A stretch of DNA of 64,000 nt from Neodontobutis hainanensis (Eukaryota; Chordata; Actinopteri; Gobiiformes; Odontobutidae), in NCBI GenBank assembly GCA_024349245.1, contig JALDNG010000087.1, positions 300,501-364,500 on the forward strand, read 5' to 3'. Under the pieces are notes generated by a model. The model saw only the letters and a list, made by a program, of their open reading frames with translations. It made no database searches and was not told the DNA's origin. Shown here in pieces: positions 58,619-64,000 of this stretch. Positions within the stretch are counted from its first letter, which is position 1; the number at the start of each line of letters is the position of its first letter. The translations under genes and the position numbers were made by a program.

Positions 58619-58934
58619 GAGCCTACAACAACAAAATATGAAGTATCAAATGTCACAACTTTCACAGCATTTTGTATGTTCAAGTATTACTGTATATCTC
58701 TCAGAATGCGCTCCAAGTATCAGGACAACTTTTACCAATCCATAACCCTGTATGTTGAAAAATTTATTGTGAATGTTTATACATATTGCTCATTAACTCA
58801 TGATTTGATTTCCAATTCTGATCTCAAGATTAGATTTGGTCGCAAATTACTTTTATGAAATGAGCTGAGACAAATTAGAAGTGAACAAGTGCCCTTTTAT
58901 TATTTCACAAATCAGGGCTCCAGACTAACTTTTT
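58619..58934. other. Gene-free spacer
   Basis: Nothing recognised. Confidence 0.4.
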
Positions 58935-59165
58935 TATCACCGTCTCAGTACTGTGTCTGTAGCACTGGTGTATGAATGTGTGACTGTGGAGGTGAGTTTG
59001 GTGGTGATCAGAGAAGGCTGTGAGCGCTGTTTGTATGGCAGCACCCCTCTCCGTCTGCCCCAGGTGTGAATGGGGTGAATGGAAGCACGATGTAAAGCAC
59101 TTAGGGTGTCTGAGAAGGATGCAAAAAAAGCACTATATAAATGCATGCCATTTTACCATTTACCG
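58935..59165 (+). mobile_element. L2-type LINE 3' UTR or derived SINE
   Basis: GTAGCACTGGTGTATGAATG, CGTCTGCCCCAGGTGTGAAT, AAGCACGATGTAAAGCACTT, and the end AAGCACTATATAAATGCATG then CCATTTTACCATTT. This 3' end is the form used by fish L2-type LINEs and the SINEs they mobilise. Confidence 0.65.
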
Positions 59166-62100
59166 TCCCAAAAAACAGTTCCAACAGTCCCTGAGTAAAT
59201 GTCAAGTTAATAAAAATCTAAAATCGAAATAAATTTTAAATAAGTGGATACTAAATAACTTAATATCTGAAAGATTTAGACCTGTTTAATTTCTTTGTGT
59301 TTAATAATTAGTTCTTATTAACTTCAGCTGAGACCTAAAACCTCTTTAGATCAAACCCAATAATAAATACTGGTCTCATGTGTTTCACTAAAACAGTAGA
59401 ATTTTATCAAAACAACTCGTATGTGTTTAACTGTTATCTTTTATCAATTTTCAACTACATCACAAAAGACCAGATTTGGTCCCAAGTTTGCGACCCCTGG
59501 TCTTTCCTCTCAGTGGATGCAGCAGAGACACACATAAGGCAGCACATGACCCAGGACATTATTAAATATTCATTATAATATATATTACATGTCTCTGACA
59601 AGGGCCTCAAACAGATGAACACTTAGTTTAAGACGGGTTAAGACGGGTCTGACTGAGCTTCTTTGCCAACACAGATTAATGGTCACATTCTCTCTGTTCT
59701 CCACCGGTGACGGGACATTTACGTGACTTTTGTTCGTTTTAGAGAGAGTAAAGCTCAGCCTCAGACACAGACTTGTTTTTGTTGTGCAAAAGTAGATTTA
59801 TAGACTTCTTTAATAATCACATCCACACCCTCGTCACCATGCTAGAAACTGTTTGCAGCAACTTGTTGAAAGCGAGTTTGCAGTAAACAAAGCGGCCCCT
59901 GTTGTTTAAAACATCTCAACCGACTTGAAGCGCCACATGTGAATTGATTTTCAACTGGTTCACGGTTAGTTCTTCCCTCCCTAATGGCTAATGTATATAA
60001 ATGCATATGAGTCCCCTTAACTTCTGTTGCAACAATGTGTAGTAAAAGTAAAAGGGTCTATAAAGAATCAAACGATTACCTCCGTTATTATGAGCCATCA
60101 AGGTTTCAATCATAGTAGACTTATTTCAAGATGCTACATGCAGTTTTTCCTACAGTATATTTGGACCTTTCATTTTTACAGTATAGATTACACCAAACTT
60201 AAAAATAAAAGCAAAATGTGCACTTCAATTTTAGGTATACTATTATTTTACCAACTTTAGCTTTATGCAAAAGAATGCAAATCTGAGCTATAGTAGCCAA
60301 ATCCCTACTGCTGCTATCTGAAATATAGTCCTTTAGCCAACCACTTTTCCTCTTAACATGCATCTTCGTTTCTGTTTTCCACCCATCCCTCGTCCAATCC
60401 ATGTCCAACTGGTCAATATTTGTCTGGATAGATTGCTCACTGTGTGCAGACAGCTTTAAGCAAATATCAGTGCTGGAGAAACAGCGTTTGCACATGGAGC
60501 TGGATGGAAATCAGGTCAGAGGAAGCAGCAGATGGTTTCCTGATGACATCTTTTGGCTTCTGCAGCAGTTTTCTCCACGTCCCCCTCCTCCCTCCCATCA
60601 CTCTCAAGTCCATCTAATACTTTCCTTAATATACACTTTGTGACACACCAAGGAAAATACTAATGTTAAACTGTATATTCATTGCAACTAACTTTGTTGA
60701 CTACAGGCTAAAGTACAATATTTTACAGGACGATATCACAAACAAAGTCCAACACAAAATCAATGCATCAGTGGGTGACTTTGAGGATTTGCACTGTAAC
60801 ACCTCGAGAGCTGCAGTGTTATAGTCACGTGACCAGAAGTTGGTCTCCTTCAAAGAATCTTTAAGGGAGGAAGAAGAAGCCGACAGAGGAAGAAATGAGT
60901 GGGTGTCAATGAACTGAATGAAAACCCCTGACCAACAGATGAAAGAGAATATACAATATAGTCCGATCACATTACTTCCCCATGACCTAAGGGTTAAAGG
61001 AACCAACAATACATTATTCAATGCACATTTAATGGGCGCTATTGTTGAATTTCTGTCTCTGAGCTTTGAGTTTTCTTCTGCTTCCTCACTCAGTGGTGCT
61101 TGTGGATTCCACTTGGAAATGCAGACACACTTTGGAGACACTCACTTCAGGCACAGACAAAGGAGACATCGACAAACTAAACTGGGCTATCGAGTGTCCT
61201 GAGGAAAGCGCTGTGATAACATTTTAGCGCAGCAGCATCTTTTACTGTATTCACCGACGAGCCCCTTCGAGCAGCTATAGTTTCAGCACTTCATTCAGTG
61301 CAGTAATCCAGCTCCCTGAGAGATTGGAGGCCTGCTACGAGTTCTGTATTCAGAGCAGCCCCGCGGTGGTCAAAGGAGGACGGCAAACGGTTCCTCTTGC
61401 GCCTCTTGCTGTGTCACCATTGTCCCTGCTCATGTCATTGCTGATCTTTGTCTATCATCATGCAGCAATTTCAGCTTTCAATCATGTGAAGGACTTCGTG
61501 CAGGGACAAGAGGGGCATTCTCCCTGATCTTAATCTGAGGAGAAAATAACTCACCTCTAACATGTCAGCACAAGTGTGTACTCAAGAAACTATCACTGGG
61601 AAGATGTAATTTTTGGCTGTAAATTTTGCAGACTCTATTGAATCGACATTTCAGACAAGACAAAGAAGTTTCCCACATTTGACTCACTGACATTTCTTTC
61701 ATGTGATGCTAAGCCCGCACACTGAACCTAGCCAAATAAGCGCAAAAAAAAAAAAAAACATTAAAAAACATCAACAGCTTGTTCATAAGAGGGAGAAGAC
61801 AAGACTGCCCCCCCAAAAAGAAGGCTGCATCTAAAAGAAAATACGACAATACCATTTTGTGTAATATAAACAGTATGTAGCTGCTATCCAACGAGGCTAT
61901 GAAGCCTTCAAAACTGCTTTAATACATACAAACCAAGCACCCTACATTAAAAAAGATAAGCCATTTAAAAAAATAAAAGAAAAACGAACATGAAGGACAG
62001 AGGCAATTAACAACTTTAGATCTCGCTACATTCTTGATTAAACTTAAGGTCGAATATCACAAGATCACTACAAAAGCACTAAAAACCCTGCTTATCTTTG

Positions 62101-64000
62101 TGAAGAAATAACATAGGACCCCTTTATTTACCGACCAAAAACTTCCTTAAAATTTTTCGGAATAAAGCATTTTAAAGCCTTGAGTCTTTGATGTCACTCA
62201 AAGTTTATTTGCTTGTTGACAGTTTTTAAAATCTGTCCAAAAAAAAAAACTCCTTTAATTACTGGATTACTGAGCAAAAAATGAATTGAAAAACAAATAA
62301 TTGTTTCCAGGTATTGTCTTGAATCTATAGTTTTTCCATAAACCAAGAATGACTTTCCTGTCACAGACTCCACTCTCCCCCAAAAGCAGCCTGGGACCTC
62401 TCCTGTGTCTTTTTTATTTAAAAAAAAATTAAACCGGACCAATTTTTCCTCCACAAAATACTAATTCTGTATACCAAAATTCAGTTTAGGGCATTGGAAT
62501 TGCCTTAGCATTAGCTTAGCTGCGACTTTAGTGTCAGGATGGCAATTATCTTCGCCTCATTAAACATTACTTTGTTGATATTATTTTATGAGCTGTTTCT
62601 CTGAGTTAAGACATTTTCCATGCAAAAAATACACTGATCGCAAGCCAGTGTTGACCAATGGGAGCCCTCCTTTTTTGAGCATATGGTTTGCTCGCATGTG
62701 ACTGGCCAAATGTTTCCGTTCCTGAGTAACTTATAAAATCCCCTATAATAAAGAAGATGGCATAATAAAGCCTGTTTTTTCACTAATGATTGCTTTTACA
62801 ATATACTATTTAAGGTTTAAACCATTTTTTCCAACTAGAAAAAAATAAAATATCAGGTCCAGTATGTTTAATCCAAACACGTATGTTCTCATATAAACCT
62901 GTGCTTTAATCTGTTTTGTGTTACCTTTAAACTGGATAATGAGGTGCTGTGCATTGTATTTCTGTTTTTACAAGTTTTACAAGAAAATGATGTCTCACTG
63001 CAGATGCCAGAAGAATACTTTTTACATAACTCAGAACATGGTAAGGATCTTTATATTGTTAATATTTCTTTAAATCTTGCTTTAAATGTTTAATATGCAA
63101 CAAGGAACAGCACAAAATGTTCTGGTTTTCATCAAGTTGTTTTGCAATTTTACATCCATTTATTTACAAGGATATACATTTTAAGTATGTGCTAAAGTAA
63201 GAAAAAAAAATTTGGAAAAAAAGTATTGCTAGTGAAACCTAGCACAATGTGGGGTTAAGTGTAAAGATTACATAAATAATTCCTAATGGAATATTGAAGA
63301 AAGATGTTACTTTTGAAGTGGTCAGAAATCCTGCGGCCAACAGTTACCAACAACTTTCAATTTATTTTCCAATTTATCATGGGCGACCTGCAGTTTACAG
63401 ACAACCACTTTATTTGTCCTATGGTTCAAAAAGTGTATAAACAGAACCAATTACATACAAAACAAAGAGGGTGGTGCTGCAGAAACAAAGGTGTTACTGT
63501 TAAAAAACAAAATGAGGCTGTTTTAAAGAAAAAATAGTGAAGGTTGCTGATGTTTGTACTGAGGATTTAAGTGTCTCCATCAATTTCTCCCAAATCACTC
63601 GTCGATTACACAAGTGCATCCAGGACAAAAGCCCAGCCTTAAAAAATGCCATTCCCGTATTTGGAAGAATGCCAATATGTTACTTACTCTGGACTAATAC
63701 CGCAAGTGTGTCATTCAGTAAAAAAATAGGTGCCATTAACATCCCTAATGCATGGCTGTATTTTTTTTTATGTGCTTAATTTAAGATAATTTTCTCTATT
63801 TTATCTCAGAAAATTGCCACTTTCTTACCTGTTATTTCAAGTTCTTGTCTAAAAAAAATAAATAAAAGGTACCTATTTTTTTTATGTCCCTCTTTGTCAC
63901 TGATCTATTGGAATCTTTAGACATTCACGAGCCGCCGCAGCTGAAGGGCTATTTTTCAGTCACACACAAAAGTCCTGTGCCAGAAACCCATCTTCTTTTA
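59166..64000. other. Gene-free stretch to the window end
   Basis: No supported exon, repeat or RNA gene. Open frames at 60701-61141 (minus, 146 codons) and 61324-61527 (plus) show no known motif. Homopolymer runs occur near 61744-61757 and 62238-62250. Confidence 0.4.

Noticed and set aside
60701..61141. 146-codon minus frame
   Set aside because: No recognised motif, no supporting splice signals, composition like surrounding non-coding DNA.

Overview
The window looks like teleost fish nuclear DNA. It is AT-rich and mostly non-coding. It carries degraded copies of retroelement families typical of fish genomes: an RTE-clade (Rex3-like) LINE, an L2-clade LINE, an L1-clade LINE, Penelope-like elements with GIY-YIG endonuclease remnants, and tRNA-headed SINEs. 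Microsatellites are (TA)n, (CA)n and (TAA)n. I see no bacterial operon, rRNA gene, functional tRNA gene or CRISPR array.

Only one host gene is well supported. It lies on the minus strand, with an 80-nt exon at 6656-6735 and an 855-nt exon at 4792-5646. Their splice sites and phases fit exactly. The product is a serine-rich, probably disordered protein that I cannot name. A GC-richer, CCAAT-containing region at 33.6-34.06 kb, ending in a short open exon with a donor, may be the 5' end of the same or another minus-strand gene. Linking it to the two exons is inference. If so, most of 6.7-33.6 kb is intron. A weaker terminal-exon candidate lies at 55360-55518 (-).

Layout: 1-0.5 kb, RTE fragment (-). 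4.8-6.7 kb, host exons. 8.9-9.7 kb, Penelope fragment (+) abutting an L2 fragment (-). 11.7-11.9 kb, RTE-type 3' tail (-). 13.9 kb, a 60-bp TA repeat. 15.1, 18.7 and 30.55 kb, three diverged copies of one short repeat. 17.7, 45.4 and 50.05 kb, SINE family A. 19.9, 42.2 and 50.8-51.6 kb, SINE family B; the last copy is split by a ~465-bp insertion. 25.1, 42.5 and 47.4 kb, another short repeat family. 36.8-40.35 kb, a nearly full-length but frameshifted L2 LINE (-) with a 24-bp inverted repeat beside its 5' end. 47.5-49.0 kb, an L1 remnant missing the reverse transcriptase core (+). 54.2-55.0 kb, a second Penelope fragment (-). 56.5 and 58.9 kb, L2-type 3' tails. 56.8-58.6 kb, a long RTE copy (-).

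The transposon genes are all broken and none is likely to be active. I did not find a convincing new biological system. The items most worth a second look are the unnamed phase-matched gene, the 24-bp inverted repeat with 9-bp direct repeats, the split SINE, and the conserved hairpin in the Penelope 3' region.
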